Shown piece after piece: positions 34,746 to 42,725 of a DNA stretch of 64,000 nt. The translations under genes and the position numbers were made by a program. The notes beneath the pieces are model-generated. The model saw nothing but the letters and a program-made list of their open reading frames with translations, was not told where the DNA came from and searched no databases. Every line of letters starts with the position of its first letter. The first letter of the stretch is position 1. Origin of the DNA: Nonomuraea aurantiaca (GTDB lineage: Bacteria > Actinomycetota > Actinomycetes > Streptosporangiales > Streptosporangiaceae); NCBI RefSeq assembly GCF_020215705.1, contig NZ_JAIWNB010000004.1:1-64000 (forward strand), written 5' to 3'.

Positions 34746-36200
34746 TCACCGCGCTCTGGTCGCGGTCCCTGCCTCCACCGGGGCCAGGTTACCCGTATCG
34801 CGGCCGCCAGGGATGAACGCGGCGATCAGGAACGCGGCCAGCGCCGCGCCACCGCCGATGAGGATGGCGACCCGGAAACCGGTGGGGGACGGCAGTTCGG
34901 CGGGGCCGAAGCGGATGACCAGGTTGGCCAGCACGACCGAGATCACCGCGCTGGAGGTGGAGGTGCCGATCGAGCGCATGAGGGCGTTCAGCCCGTTGGC
35001 CGCGCCGGTCTCCGACGCCGGGACGGCCGACATGATCAGCGCGGGCATCGCGGCGTACGCGATGCCGACCCCGGCGCTGATGACGCAGGTGAACACGACG
35101 ATCTGCCAGACCCCGCCCATGAGCACGATGCCCAGGAAGTAGCCGATGGCGATCACGAGCGAGCCCGTCATCAGCGACACCTTCGGGCCCCGCGCGGCCG
35201 ACAGCCGGGCAGCGAGCGGCGAGGTGGCCATCATCACCAGGCCGCCCGGCGCCATGCACAGGCCGATCACCAGCAACGACTGGCCGAGGCCGTATCCCGT
35301 GGCCTCCGGCATCCCCAGCACCTGCGGCAGCACCAGCGACATCGCGAACATCGAGAAGCCGACCATGATGGAGGCCAGATTCGTCACCAGCACCCGGCGG
35401 CGGGCGGTGATCCGCAGGTCCACCAGCGGCCGCCGCGCGCGCAGCTCCCACACACCCCACAGCAGCAGGATGACCACGGCGGCGGCGAACAGCCCCAGGA
35501 CGGTGCCGCTCGTCCAGCCCCAGTCGCCGCCCTTGGAGATCCCCAGCAGCAGGCACACCAGTCCGGCCGTCAGCCCGACCGCGCCCAGCACGTCGAAGCG
35601 GCCGCCGGTGCGCAGCGGCGACTCCGGCACGACGGCCAGGACCAGCCCGGCCACCACGGCGCCGAGCGCCGCCGAGACCCAGAACAGCACGTGCCAGCCG
35701 ATGTGCTCGGCGAGCAGGGCGGCGCTCGGCAGACCCAGCGCGCCGCCCACGCCCAGCGAGGAGCTCATCAGGCCGATCGCCGCGCCGAGCTTCTCGCGAG
35801 GCAGTTCGTCACGCATGATGCTGATGCCCAGCGGGATGACGCCGGCGGCCGCGCCCTGAAGGGCCCGGCCCACGATCATCGGGGGCAGCGAGTCGCTGAG
35901 CGCGCAGATGACCGACCCGGCCACCAGCAGCCCGAGGCAGAGCACGAGGATCAGCCGCTTGCCGTACATGTCCCCCAGACCCCCGAACACCGGGGTGGCC
36001 ACCGCGCCGGCCAGCAGGGTCGCGGTGATGGCCCAGGAGGTGTTGGACGGAGTGGCGTGCAGCAGGGCCGGCAGCTGCGGGACCAGCGGAATGACCAAGG
36101 TCTGCATGAGCGCGACCACGATGCCGGCGAACGCCAGCACCGCCACCGTCAGGCCGCCGCGTGGCGCCCGCACCTCGGTCCCAGGGACCAGCGTCGTCAT
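34746..36200 (-). CDS. MFS drug exporter (DHA2/EmrB-QacA type)
   Basis: A 484-aa major facilitator with about 14 hydrophobic segments. Motif A lies in the loop after helix 2 (GGLGDMYGKRLIL), followed by a VGRALQGAAAGVIPLGISI motif-B/C-like helix and LSAARGPKVSLMTG in the second half. These mark proton-coupled multidrug exporters. It lies between two paralogous TetR genes, the usual arrangement for an inducible efflux pump, and may remove substrates or products of the adjacent P450. The promoter is in the 206-bp gap to the second TetR gene. Confidence 0.9.
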   Translation of the reverse strand: MTTLVPGTEVRAPRGGLTVAVLAFAGIVVALMQTLVIPLVPQLPALLHATPSNTSWAITATLLAGAVATPVFGGLGDMYGKRLILVLCLGLLVAGSVICALSDSLPPMIVGRALQGAAAGVIPLGISIMRDELPREKLGAAIGLMSSSLGVGGALGLPSAALLAEHIGWHVLFWVSAALGAVVAGLVLAVVPESPLRTGGRFDVLGAVGLTAGLVCLLLGISKGGDWGWTSGTVLGLFAAAVVILLLWGVWELRARRPLVDLRITARRRVLVTNLASIMVGFSMFAMSLVLPQVLGMPEATGYGLGQSLLVIGLCMAPGGLVMMATSPLAARLSAARGPKVSLMTGSLVIAIGYFLGIVLMGGVWQIVVFTCVISAGVGIAYAAMPALIMSAVPASETGAANGLNALMRSIGTSTSSAVISVVLANLVIRFGPAELPSPTGFRVAILIGGGAALAAFLIAAFIPGGRDTGNLAPVEAGTATRAR

Positions 36201-36344
36201 CGACGTCCTGTCTCGATCGTTGCGATATGGGGCTCTGTGACCAGTCCCCCTTGTACGCCGCGCTCACGCCCGCGTCCTGTCTGCGGGTACGCGAAGATCG
36301 CGCGGCGGCCCTCCTCACCGTAAGGCGCTCGCCTCAATAGAGTC

Positions 36345-36380
36345 AAGCAGTTGACTTAATCAAGGCGATCCCTCTACGGT
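36345..36380 (+). promoter_or_regulatory. Promoter and operator of the second TetR gene
   Basis: TTGACT (36351-36356) and TACGGT (36375-36380), 18 bases apart, form a plausible -35/-10 pair 26 bases before GTG 36407. Overlapping the -35 is the inverted repeat AGTCAA-GCAG-TTGACT (36341-36356), part of AAGCAGTTGACTTAA (36345-36359). An almost identical box lies in the P450 promoter (38524-38538, other strand). Confidence 0.55.
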
Positions 36381-36406
36381 GCTCCCACGACCGTGCGGAG
36401 GTAAGG

Positions 36407-37051
36407 GTGACCACGACCAAGCCCGAGCGTGGCGGCGAGACCCGTGAGCTGCTCGTGACGACGGCCGAGCGGCTGTTCGCCGAGCACGGGGTCGCGGCGG
36501 TGTCCAACCGCCAGGTCAGCGAGGCGGCCGGGCAGGCCAACAACTCCGCGGTCGGCTACCACATCGGCACGAAGGCCGATCTCGTGCTCGCGATCGTCCG
36601 GCGGCACGCCGCGCCGATGGAGCGGCGACGCGCCGAGATGCTCACGACGGTCACGGATTCGGCCGGGCTGCACGAGTGGATCGCCTGCCTCGTACGCCCC
36701 GTCACCGAACACCTCGCCGACCTGGGCACCCCGACCTGGTACGCCCGGTTCGCCGCCCAGGTCACCACCGACCCCGCCTTCCGCAAGCTCGTCACCGACG
36801 ACACGATCACGTCCTCGTCGCTGCGGCAGACCCTCGACGGGGTCGCCCGGCTCCTCCCCGACCTGCCCGAACAGGTACGGGAGGAGCGCAAAGACATGGT
36901 CCGGCATCTGCTGGTGCACATGTGCGCCGAGCGGGAACGCGCGCTGCACGAGGGCACGGCCACCCCGCACGCGACCTGGGACGCCGCCGCGACGGGGATG
37001 ATCGACGCGATCACCGGCCTGTGGCTGGCCCCGGTCAGCGGCGTTCCCTGA
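36407..37051 (+). CDS. TetR/AcrR family regulator, probable P450/exporter repressor
   Basis: A 214-aa regulator beginning at GTG with GGAGG five bases upstream. Helix-turn-helix at residues 18-62 (AERLFAEHGVAAVSNRQVSE, NNSAVGYHIGTKADLV); C-terminal GTPTWYARFAAQVTTDPAFR and IDAITGLWLAP. It is divergent from the MFS gene and convergent with the ferredoxin-P450 operon. It shares an operator-like box with the P450 promoter, so it probably controls itself, the exporter and the P450. Confidence 0.9.
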   Translation: MTTTKPERGGETRELLVTTAERLFAEHGVAAVSNRQVSEAAGQANNSAVGYHIGTKADLVLAIVRRHAAPMERRRAEMLTTVTDSAGLHEWIACLVRPVTEHLADLGTPTWYARFAAQVTTDPAFRKLVTDDTITSSSLRQTLDGVARLLPDLPEQVREERKDMVRHLLVHMCAERERALHEGTATPHATWDAAATGMIDAITGLWLAPVSGVP

Positions 37052-37060
37052 CAGCCGCTG

Positions 37061-37255
37061 TCACTCCACGACCCGGATGGCCGAGGCGGGGCACCCCGCG
37101 GCCGCGGCGCGCACCGCCTCGTGCTGGGCGGGCGGGGGAGCCTCGTCCAGCACGACGACGACGCCGTCCTCCTCGCGCTGGTCGAAGACCTGGTCGGCGG
37201 TCATCACGCACATCCCGCTGGCGCAACACAGGTCCTGGTCGGCGATCACCTTCAT
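37061..37255 (-). CDS. Ferredoxin (3Fe-4S type) partner of P450
   Basis: A 64-aa ferredoxin: MKVIADQDLC, then CCASGMC and a distal GCPASAI. This gives the reduced Cys set typical of 3Fe-4S (or Cys-poor 4Fe-4S) P450 ferredoxins such as SoyB. GGAGGG seven bases before ATG 37253-37255 marks the start. It follows the P450 gene by 14 bases in the same operon and should pass electrons to it. The first Cys is doubled (CC), so which one ligates the cluster is unclear. Confidence 0.9.
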   Translation of the reverse strand: MKVIADQDLCCASGMCVMTADQVFDQREEDGVVVVLDEAPPPAQHEAVRAAAAGCPASAIRVVE

Positions 37256-37269
37256 GACGGGCCCTCCAG

Positions 37270-38487
37270 TCACCACGTGACCCAGACGTCCTGCAGCCCG
37301 CCGGAGATCCCTCCGGTACGGAGCTTGAGGTCGTCGGGCGTGTCCCGCAGTCGCAGGCTCGGCAGCCGCTGGGCCAGCGTGCCCAGCACGACCTGCAGCT
37401 CCATCCTGGCCAGAGGCTGGCCGATGCAGAAGTGCGGTCCGGCGCCGAAGGTGAGGTGCTGGTTGGCCTGCCGGCGCGGGTCGAACCGCTCGGGCTCGGG
37501 GAACTTGCGCGGGTCCCGGTTGGCCGAGGGCGCGCTGGGGATCAGCGTCGTCCCCGCCGGCACGGTCACGCCGCTCAGCTCGACGTCCTCGGTGATGAAC
37601 CTGGGCACGCCGATCGCCGAGAGCGTGCTGTCCATGCGGAGGACCTCCTCGACCGTGCCCTGGATCAGCTCGGGGTCGTCGATCACCGCCTCGAAGCGCT
37701 CCCGCTCGGCGAGCACCATCGCCATCATGATGGCGATCATGTTCGACGTGGTCTCGTGCCCGGCCAGCAGCAGCCCGCGCACGGTGGCGATCAGCTCGGC
37801 GTGGCTGAGGCGGCCGTCCTCGCTGTCGGTGATCTGCGTCAGCTCGCTGAGCAGGTCGTCGCCCGGGTTCGCCCGGTTGCGGTCGATCAGGTCGGAGACG
37901 TAGGCGTTGAAGTCCTCGTACGCCTGGTCGACCTCCTCCTGGGTGTTACGCGTGAGGGTCAGCATGGTGCTCGACCAGTGGGCGAACTTGTCCTGGTCCT
38001 CGCTGGGCGCGCCGACCAGCGCGCAGATGACGCGCACCGGAAGCGGCAGTCCGAGACCGGCCGACAGGTTCGCCGGGGAGCCCTTGGCCACGAGGCCGTC
38101 CACCAGATCGTCGGCCATCGCCTGGATCCTGGGGCGCCACACCTCCATCCGCCGGACCGTGAACCAGCGGCTGAGCAGCCGCCGCCACCGCAGGTGCCCC
38201 TCCCCCTCGCTGATGTTCTCGCTGCCCATCCTGCGCCGGCTGAACAGGCCGCCGTCCTTCGTGGTGGACATCCGCGCGGCGCCCTCCCGGGCGAGGTTGC
38301 GGCTGAACCGCGGGTCCGAGATCACCGCCCGGGCGTCTTCGTAGCGGGTCACCAGCCCGGCCACGTCGCCGCTGGGCAGCCTGACGTGCGCGACAGGGCA
38401 CTGCTCGCGCAGCTCCGCCAGCTCCGCAGGGGGCTCCAGAGCCGTGGCCCGGGTGAAGGGATAATCGGGGATAGCCTCAGCAGTCAT
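37270..38487 (-). CDS. Cytochrome P450
   Basis: A 405-aa class I bacterial P450. I-helix oxygen motif LLAGHETTSN near residue 243, K-helix E-x-x-R in EEVLR, and haem loop FGAGPHFCIGQPLAR with the Cys ligand near residue 353. The ER(F)DP meander and N-terminal VTRYEDARAVISDPRFSRN are also normal. GGAGGG precedes ATG 38485-38487. It is co-transcribed with the downstream ferredoxin; no reductase gene is nearby. The haem loop and AGHETT resemble CYP105/107-type hydroxylases of xenobiotics and natural products; substrate unknown. Confidence 0.95.
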   Translation of the reverse strand: MTAEAIPDYPFTRATALEPPAELAELREQCPVAHVRLPSGDVAGLVTRYEDARAVISDPRFSRNLAREGAARMSTTKDGGLFSRRRMGSENISEGEGHLRWRRLLSRWFTVRRMEVWRPRIQAMADDLVDGLVAKGSPANLSAGLGLPLPVRVICALVGAPSEDQDKFAHWSSTMLTLTRNTQEEVDQAYEDFNAYVSDLIDRNRANPGDDLLSELTQITDSEDGRLSHAELIATVRGLLLAGHETTSNMIAIMMAMVLAERERFEAVIDDPELIQGTVEEVLRMDSTLSAIGVPRFITEDVELSGVTVPAGTTLIPSAPSANRDPRKFPEPERFDPRRQANQHLTFGAGPHFCIGQPLARMELQVVLGTLAQRLPSLRLRDTPDDLKLRTGGISGGLQDVWVTW

Positions 38488-38520
38488 CGTGCCCTCCAGA
38501 TCGGGAAGCTGATCGAACTC

Positions 38521-38549
38521 ACCTTAAGTCGGCTGCTTTATTAAGGCAA
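38521..38549 (-). promoter_or_regulatory. P450 promoter with shared operator box
   Basis: On the minus strand TTGCCT (38549-38544), a 17-base spacer and TAAGGT (38526-38521) form a near-ideal promoter 34 bases before the P450 start. The spacer contains AAGCAGCCGACTTAA (38538-38524). This differs at two bases from the box in the TetR promoter at 36345-36359. CCTTAA and TTAAGG also frame the element as an inverted repeat. Confidence 0.6.
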
Positions 38550-38673
38550 CCTCCTTGAAATGGCCCTCGGATGTCCTTCCGGGCCGCCTTCGGTGCATAA
38601 CGGGCGACGGGCGACCGTCGGGCGCGGGGCCGTCGCGGAGCGTCGTGTGGGAGCTAGGCTCAATAGATCGGAA

Positions 38674-39141
38674 ATGTGGGAGAGAAGGGACCCGATCATC
38701 GTCAACGACTACTTTCCCTCGTCCGAGGGCCCGCGGCAGGCGCGCCGGCGCGTCACTGAGGCGGCGATCCTGAGCAGCCACGACCAGAGCCGGGCCGACA
38801 TCGCCCAGTGGACCTGCCCGCACGGGCAGCACGCCGGGCACGGCTGCGTCACCTGCTACGAGGTCTCGGCCGACGCCGATCCGGCGTTGCCGTTGTGGGA
38901 GGTCGCGGTCTGGTTCACCTCGGCGCGGCCGATCCCGATCAGGACCCTGCACGACGTGCACCGCCACGGCCGCCGCTTCGCGCTGGACCAGCCGTCGACC
39001 CCGCTGGTCTACCTCCTGAGCGGGCAGATACGCGCCGAGCTGGGCACGGAGGCGGTGGCGGGCATGGTCGGGTTCCTGCTGCAGAACCAGCACATCGTCG
39101 ACGAGTTCATCGTCACGGAGATCCGCGCCGTCCACTCCTGA
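38674..39141 (+). CDS. Cys/His-rich protein of unknown function
   Basis: A 155-aa protein from ATG 38674 (MWERRDPIIVNDYFPSSE). The ribosome site is poor, and an upstream start at 38560 would add low-information sequence. The middle has WTCPHGQHAGHGCVTCYEV, a dense set of three Cys and three His that could bind zinc or another metal. Strand-rich segments follow (PLWEVAVWFTSARPIPIRTL, PLVYLLSGQIRAELG). The C-terminus ends EFIVTEIRAVHS. I do not recognise the family. The next gene lies 87 bases downstream on the same strand. Confidence 0.65.
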   Translation: MWERRDPIIVNDYFPSSEGPRQARRRVTEAAILSSHDQSRADIAQWTCPHGQHAGHGCVTCYEVSADADPALPLWEVAVWFTSARPIPIRTLHDVHRHGRRFALDQPSTPLVYLLSGQIRAELGTEAVAGMVGFLLQNQHIVDEFIVTEIRAVHS

Positions 39142-39228
39142 GGCCCGCATGGGTAGGGGACTACTCATGTGCCGCCGCCCATTCCACCTCACTCTTGGCT
39201 GAAAGGCACAAGAAAGAGAGGGGACGCG

Positions 39229-39594
39229 ATGGCTGTCACGCGAATCGACTGGCATTGGTTCTCCGCCGGGGGAAACGGTTACCACACGGTCGATGTCAAC
39301 CTTCCCCCGGCGCTGGTCGGCACGTCGGTCTCGCCGTACGGCGCGAGCGGCGTCCTGTATGACGCCGACGGCGTGATCCAGCATGTCCATCACGTCGTGG
39401 ACATGGAGGGCGTCGAGGAGACACCGGAGAGCGTGGTCGCCGAGCGGGCGCTCACGCTGGCCAGGGATCGCGGGCTGGACCACGCCGCGCTGCGGACGCT
39501 GCACGCGGACCCTTCGCTCATCAGCGGCGCGGTGCGCATGCGGGTCGACACCTCCAGCGGGGCCCTGGTGACGGAGGAGTCTTCCACCCTCTAG
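39229..39594 (+). CDS. Hypothetical protein
   Basis: A 121-aa soluble protein (MAVTRIDWHWFSAGGNGYHT). GAGAGGGG five bases before ATG 39229 gives a clear start. A His-rich turn (IQHVHHVVDMEG) and acidic residues follow, then a helical C-terminal half (SVVAERALTLARDRGLDHAA). No signal peptide or membrane segment. I recognise no family. Same-strand neighbours are the Cys/His-rich protein upstream and a secreted protein downstream. Confidence 0.7.
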   Translation: MAVTRIDWHWFSAGGNGYHTVDVNLPPALVGTSVSPYGASGVLYDADGVIQHVHHVVDMEGVEETPESVVAERALTLARDRGLDHAALRTLHADPSLISGAVRMRVDTSSGALVTEESSTL

Positions 39595-39687
39595 CCAGAG
39601 TCCTGGCCGACCGGCGGCCTACCGTCTGGCTCCGCTGCCAAGCCGGCGTCAATCTGCGTGCAAGTGGGTGTCGTTAGCGTCGCCGGT

Positions 39688-40338
39688 ATGTCACGACGAT
39701 GGTTATTCGGTGCGGGCGCGGCGACCGCGGTCGCCGCGCTGCTGCTCACATCCTCTCCGGCGGCGGCCGGCACCGCCACCCCCAACGCGGCGGCACCGGC
39801 GGCCACTCCGGCGAAGGTGTCTGGCAAGCTGTTCCACGCTTGGCTGCGGCGCGACCGCGCGGCGGCCGCGAAGGTGGCCACCCCCGCGGCGGTGAACTCG
39901 ATCTTCTCCTACGCCTATCGCGCGCCCGACGAGTTCGCGGGCTGCGCCGGCAACGCGTGCCGGTTCGTCCACACCAGCGTGCGGGTGCCGGGCGGCCTCA
40001 ACGGCCTGCTCATGATCGTCTCCGGCTCGAAGGTGACCCGGGTCTACCAGTCGCGCCACGTGACCAGGCCGGCGGTGGCCGCCGAGCAGCTGCTCACGGC
40101 GTGGCACCGGGGCGATCGCAACCTCGGCCTCGAGGTGGCCACCCGGCCGGCGGTCGCCAGACTCTTCCGCGTCAAGTACGACCCCAAGGGCGTCACCTAC
40201 TACTTCCAGGGCTGCACCAAGGAGCCGAAGGGCTACAGCTGCGCCTACTCCTACGACGGCGGCGCCCTGCTGATGCACCTCAAGGGCTCGGTCACCCGCG
40301 GGTACGACGTCCAGTCGATCGGCTACATCGCCGACTGA
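39688..40338 (+). CDS. Secreted protein with two similar halves
   Basis: A 216-aa exported protein. The signal peptide is MSRRWLFGAGAATAVAALLL, with likely cleavage after AAA/AAG. The mature part has two related units of about 80 residues: LFHAWLRRDRAAAAKVATPA ... CAGNACRFVHTSVRVPGGLN, and LLTAWHRGDRNLGLEVATRP ... CTKEPKGYSCAYSYDGGALL. Each carries one Cys pair and an AW.R.DR...KVAT motif, so it arose by internal duplication. The start at 39688 was chosen over 39658 because the signal peptide begins there. Function unknown. Confidence 0.75.
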   Translation: MSRRWLFGAGAATAVAALLLTSSPAAAGTATPNAAAPAATPAKVSGKLFHAWLRRDRAAAAKVATPAAVNSIFSYAYRAPDEFAGCAGNACRFVHTSVRVPGGLNGLLMIVSGSKVTRVYQSRHVTRPAVAAEQLLTAWHRGDRNLGLEVATRPAVARLFRVKYDPKGVTYYFQGCTKEPKGYSCAYSYDGGALLMHLKGSVTRGYDVQSIGYIAD

Positions 40339-40370
40339 AGAACGGCGATGGCCTCAGGACGCGAGGACGG

Positions 40371-40697
40371 TCACATCACGATCGGCAGGCTGCGGTCCAG
40401 CCCGGACATGTGCAGGAGATTGATCATGAACGGGCGGGGCCCGGCCAGAGCGAGCATGATGCCCTGAGCCCGGGCGCGGTGCTGGATGCCGACCAGGATG
40501 CCCAGGCCGGTGGCGTCACAGAACGACACCCCCGACAGGTCGATGATGAGCGTGCCGGTGCTCGTCGTCAGGGCCGTCACCAGGCTCTGGCGGAGCGCCT
40601 TGCTGGTGAAGATGTCGATCTCACCGCTCAGCTGGATCGTGGTCGGGGCGGATGTTCCGCCGGCTCTGGGAAGCGGTATGGCGTGCGTGATGGTCAT
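40371..40697 (-). CDS. STAS-domain anti-sigma factor antagonist
   Basis: A 108-aa protein forming a single STAS domain (SpoIIAA/RsbV family). TTIQLSGEIDIFTSKALRQS starts the fold. The phospho-acceptor loop is VSFCDATGLGILVG, where the usual D-S-S-G is D-A-T-G, so Thr would be the phosphorylated residue. GGGGGA seven bases before ATG 40695-40697 sets the start; a longer frame upstream lacks homology. Such proteins free a sigma factor by binding its anti-sigma kinase. No partner gene is in the window. Confidence 0.9.
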   Translation of the reverse strand: MTITHAIPLPRAGGTSAPTTIQLSGEIDIFTSKALRQSLVTALTTSTGTLIIDLSGVSFCDATGLGILVGIQHRARAQGIMLALAGPRPFMINLLHMSGLDRSLPIVM

Positions 40698-40903
40698 GAT
40701 GATCCCCCATCGAGGTCCGAGCTCAGCGTGCTCCGTCCAGGGCCTCTGGAGGCACCCGTGAGCGGTCGATCGCCGTGGGCGACGCTGACCTGAGTGCCAA
40801 CGCACGAAATGTCCTCGGTGGGATGAGTTTATCGCATTTCCCGGGTCGTCATTCGGAATGGTGTATTGGGCGATTCATTAACCAAAACGGATATTTCCCG
40901 CGA

Positions 40904-41797
40904 TTATTTGCTGAAGCCTGCCATCAAGCCGCTGAGGAGCTGACGCCGGCCCACCACGTACAGGGTCAGGATCGGCAGCGTGGTCAGGACGACCGAGGCG
41001 AGCACCGCCGGCACGTTGATGCTGTACTGGCCCTGGAAGCTCCACAGAGCCAGCGGCAGGGTCCGCTTGTCCGGGCTCTGCGTGAGGATCAGCGGCAGCA
41101 GGAAGTTGTTCCAGATCGTCAGCGCGTTGTAGATCGTCACCGTCACCACGGCCGGCCGGGACAGGGGGAAGGCCAGACGCCAGAGCGTCCCCCACTCGGT
41201 GGCGCCGTCCATCCGCATCGACTCGAACAACTCCCTCGGGACATCGCGGATGAAGTTGGACAGGACCAGCACCGACAGTGGGATCGCGAAGGCGATCGAC
41301 GGCAGGATCATCGCCAGCAGGGTGTCATAGAGGTGCAGCCGGATGATGATCAGATAGATCGGGATGACCGTCGCCTGCAGCGGGATGGCCAGGCCCATGA
41401 GGAACAGGGAGTTGACCGACCGGATGAACCGGCCGGAGGAGGAGCCCCGCACGATCGCGTAGGCCGCCATGAAGGAGACGCCGACCGCGGGGATCACCGC
41501 GCCGACGGTGACGATGAGGCTGTTGACGAAATACAGCACGAAGTCGGACTCGATGACCATGCGGTAGTTGGCCAGGGTCGGCTCGGTCGGCGGCGCCAGC
41601 GGGTTCATCGCATAGTAGTTGCTCTGCGTCTTGAAGCTGGTGATGACGATCCAGTAGATCGGCACCACCACGACGACCAGCCAGAGCCACCCGGTCGCGC
41701 CGGCCAGCCAGTTCCAGTGCCGGGCGGGCGCGTCGCGTTCGTGCCGGGGCCGGTGGGTGCTTGTCCGCTCAGGGCGAGTTGTCAGGGTCGTCCCCAT
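40904..41797 (-). CDS. Carbohydrate ABC transporter permease (MalG-like)
   Basis: A 297-aa inner-membrane permease with six helices and the EAA loop that contacts the ATPase (MDGATEWGTLWRLAFPLSRP). The N-terminus is cytoplasmic and basic. It follows the MalF-like gene by one base (stop then ATG 41795-41797) and is the last gene of a three-gene leftward operon. As in many actinobacteria no ATPase gene is present; a shared MsiK-type ATPase probably energises it. Confidence 0.93.
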   Translation of the reverse strand: MGTTLTTRPERTSTHRPRHERDAPARHWNWLAGATGWLWLVVVVVPIYWIVITSFKTQSNYYAMNPLAPPTEPTLANYRMVIESDFVLYFVNSLIVTVGAVIPAVGVSFMAAYAIVRGSSSGRFIRSVNSLFLMGLAIPLQATVIPIYLIIIRLHLYDTLLAMILPSIAFAIPLSVLVLSNFIRDVPRELFESMRMDGATEWGTLWRLAFPLSRPAVVTVTIYNALTIWNNFLLPLILTQSPDKRTLPLALWSFQGQYSINVPAVLASVVLTTLPILTLYVVGRRQLLSGLMAGFSK

Positions 41798-41798
41798 G

Positions 41799-42725
41799 TC
41801 AGGCCCCTTCCATCTGGCTGTGGTCGGCCTTGCCGCCGCCGAGCCGGCGCAGCAACAGCGACAGGGCGAGGCCCACGAAGACGAGGATGAGGGCGATCGC
41901 GCTGGCCGGGCCCATGAGGTTGGCCTGGAAGCCCCGCTTGTACATGTCCAGGGCGAGCACCCGGGTGGCGTCGCCCGGACCCCCGGCGGTCAGCACGAAG
42001 ATCAGATCGAAGAAGGTCAGCGAGCCGACGAGCACGAGGGTCGTGGAGGTGATCATCGTGTACTTCAGCTGCGGCAGGGTGATGCTGAAGAACTTGCGGA
42101 CCCGCCCGGCGCCGTCCAGCTCCGCGGCCTCGTACATCGACTTCGGGATCTGCCGTACGCCGCCCTGGTAGATCAGCGAGTGGAACGGGATGAACTGCCA
42201 GGACACCACGAAGACCACCACGCCGAGGGCGAGGCCGGGCCGGCCGAGCCAGTCCTGGCTGAGCAGCGCGATCTTCAGTCCGGCGCCGAGGCCGAAGTTC
42301 GGGTCGAGCAGCGCCTTGTAGGTGATGGCGATGGCCGCCGAGCTGAGCAGGAGCGGGATGAAGTACAGCACCGACAGCACCGCGCGGTAACGCTGGGCCC
42401 CGGCCAGGAACACCCCGAGCAGGATGCTCGCCGGCGTCTGCACCAGCCAGGACAGCGCCATGATCAGGAACGTCACCCACAGCGCGTGCGGCAGGCCGGG
42501 GTCGGTGAGGACGGCGTGCCAGCTGGTGAAGCCCGAGAAGTGGATGTCGCCGATCCCGTCCCAGGTGGTGAAGCTGAGCGCGAGGACCCCGACCAGCGGG
42601 ATCACCCCGAAGCCCACGAAGAACACCAGCGCCGGAACGGTCAGCCACGCGAGGGAGAGGTTGCGTCCCCCTCGCGCCCGGGCCGATGGCTGACCTGGTC
42701 CGGCGGAGGTCGGAATCATGGTCAC
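41799..42725 (-). CDS. Carbohydrate ABC transporter permease (MalF-like)
   Basis: A 308-aa permease with six or seven helices and an EAA loop (YEAAELDGAGRVRKFFSITLPQLK with the usual EAA---G spacing). It starts at GTG 42723-42725, overlapping the stop of the binding protein (GTGA); ATG 42719 is an alternative. It pairs with the MalG-like permease downstream to form the channel for a mono- or oligosaccharide. Confidence 0.92.
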   Translation of the reverse strand: MTMIPTSAGPGQPSARARGGRNLSLAWLTVPALVFFVGFGVIPLVGVLALSFTTWDGIGDIHFSGFTSWHAVLTDPGLPHALWVTFLIMALSWLVQTPASILLGVFLAGAQRYRAVLSVLYFIPLLLSSAAIAITYKALLDPNFGLGAGLKIALLSQDWLGRPGLALGVVVFVVSWQFIPFHSLIYQGGVRQIPKSMYEAAELDGAGRVRKFFSITLPQLKYTMITSTTLVLVGSLTFFDLIFVLTAGGPGDATRVLALDMYKRGFQANLMGPASAIALILVFVGLALSLLLRRLGGGKADHSQMEGA

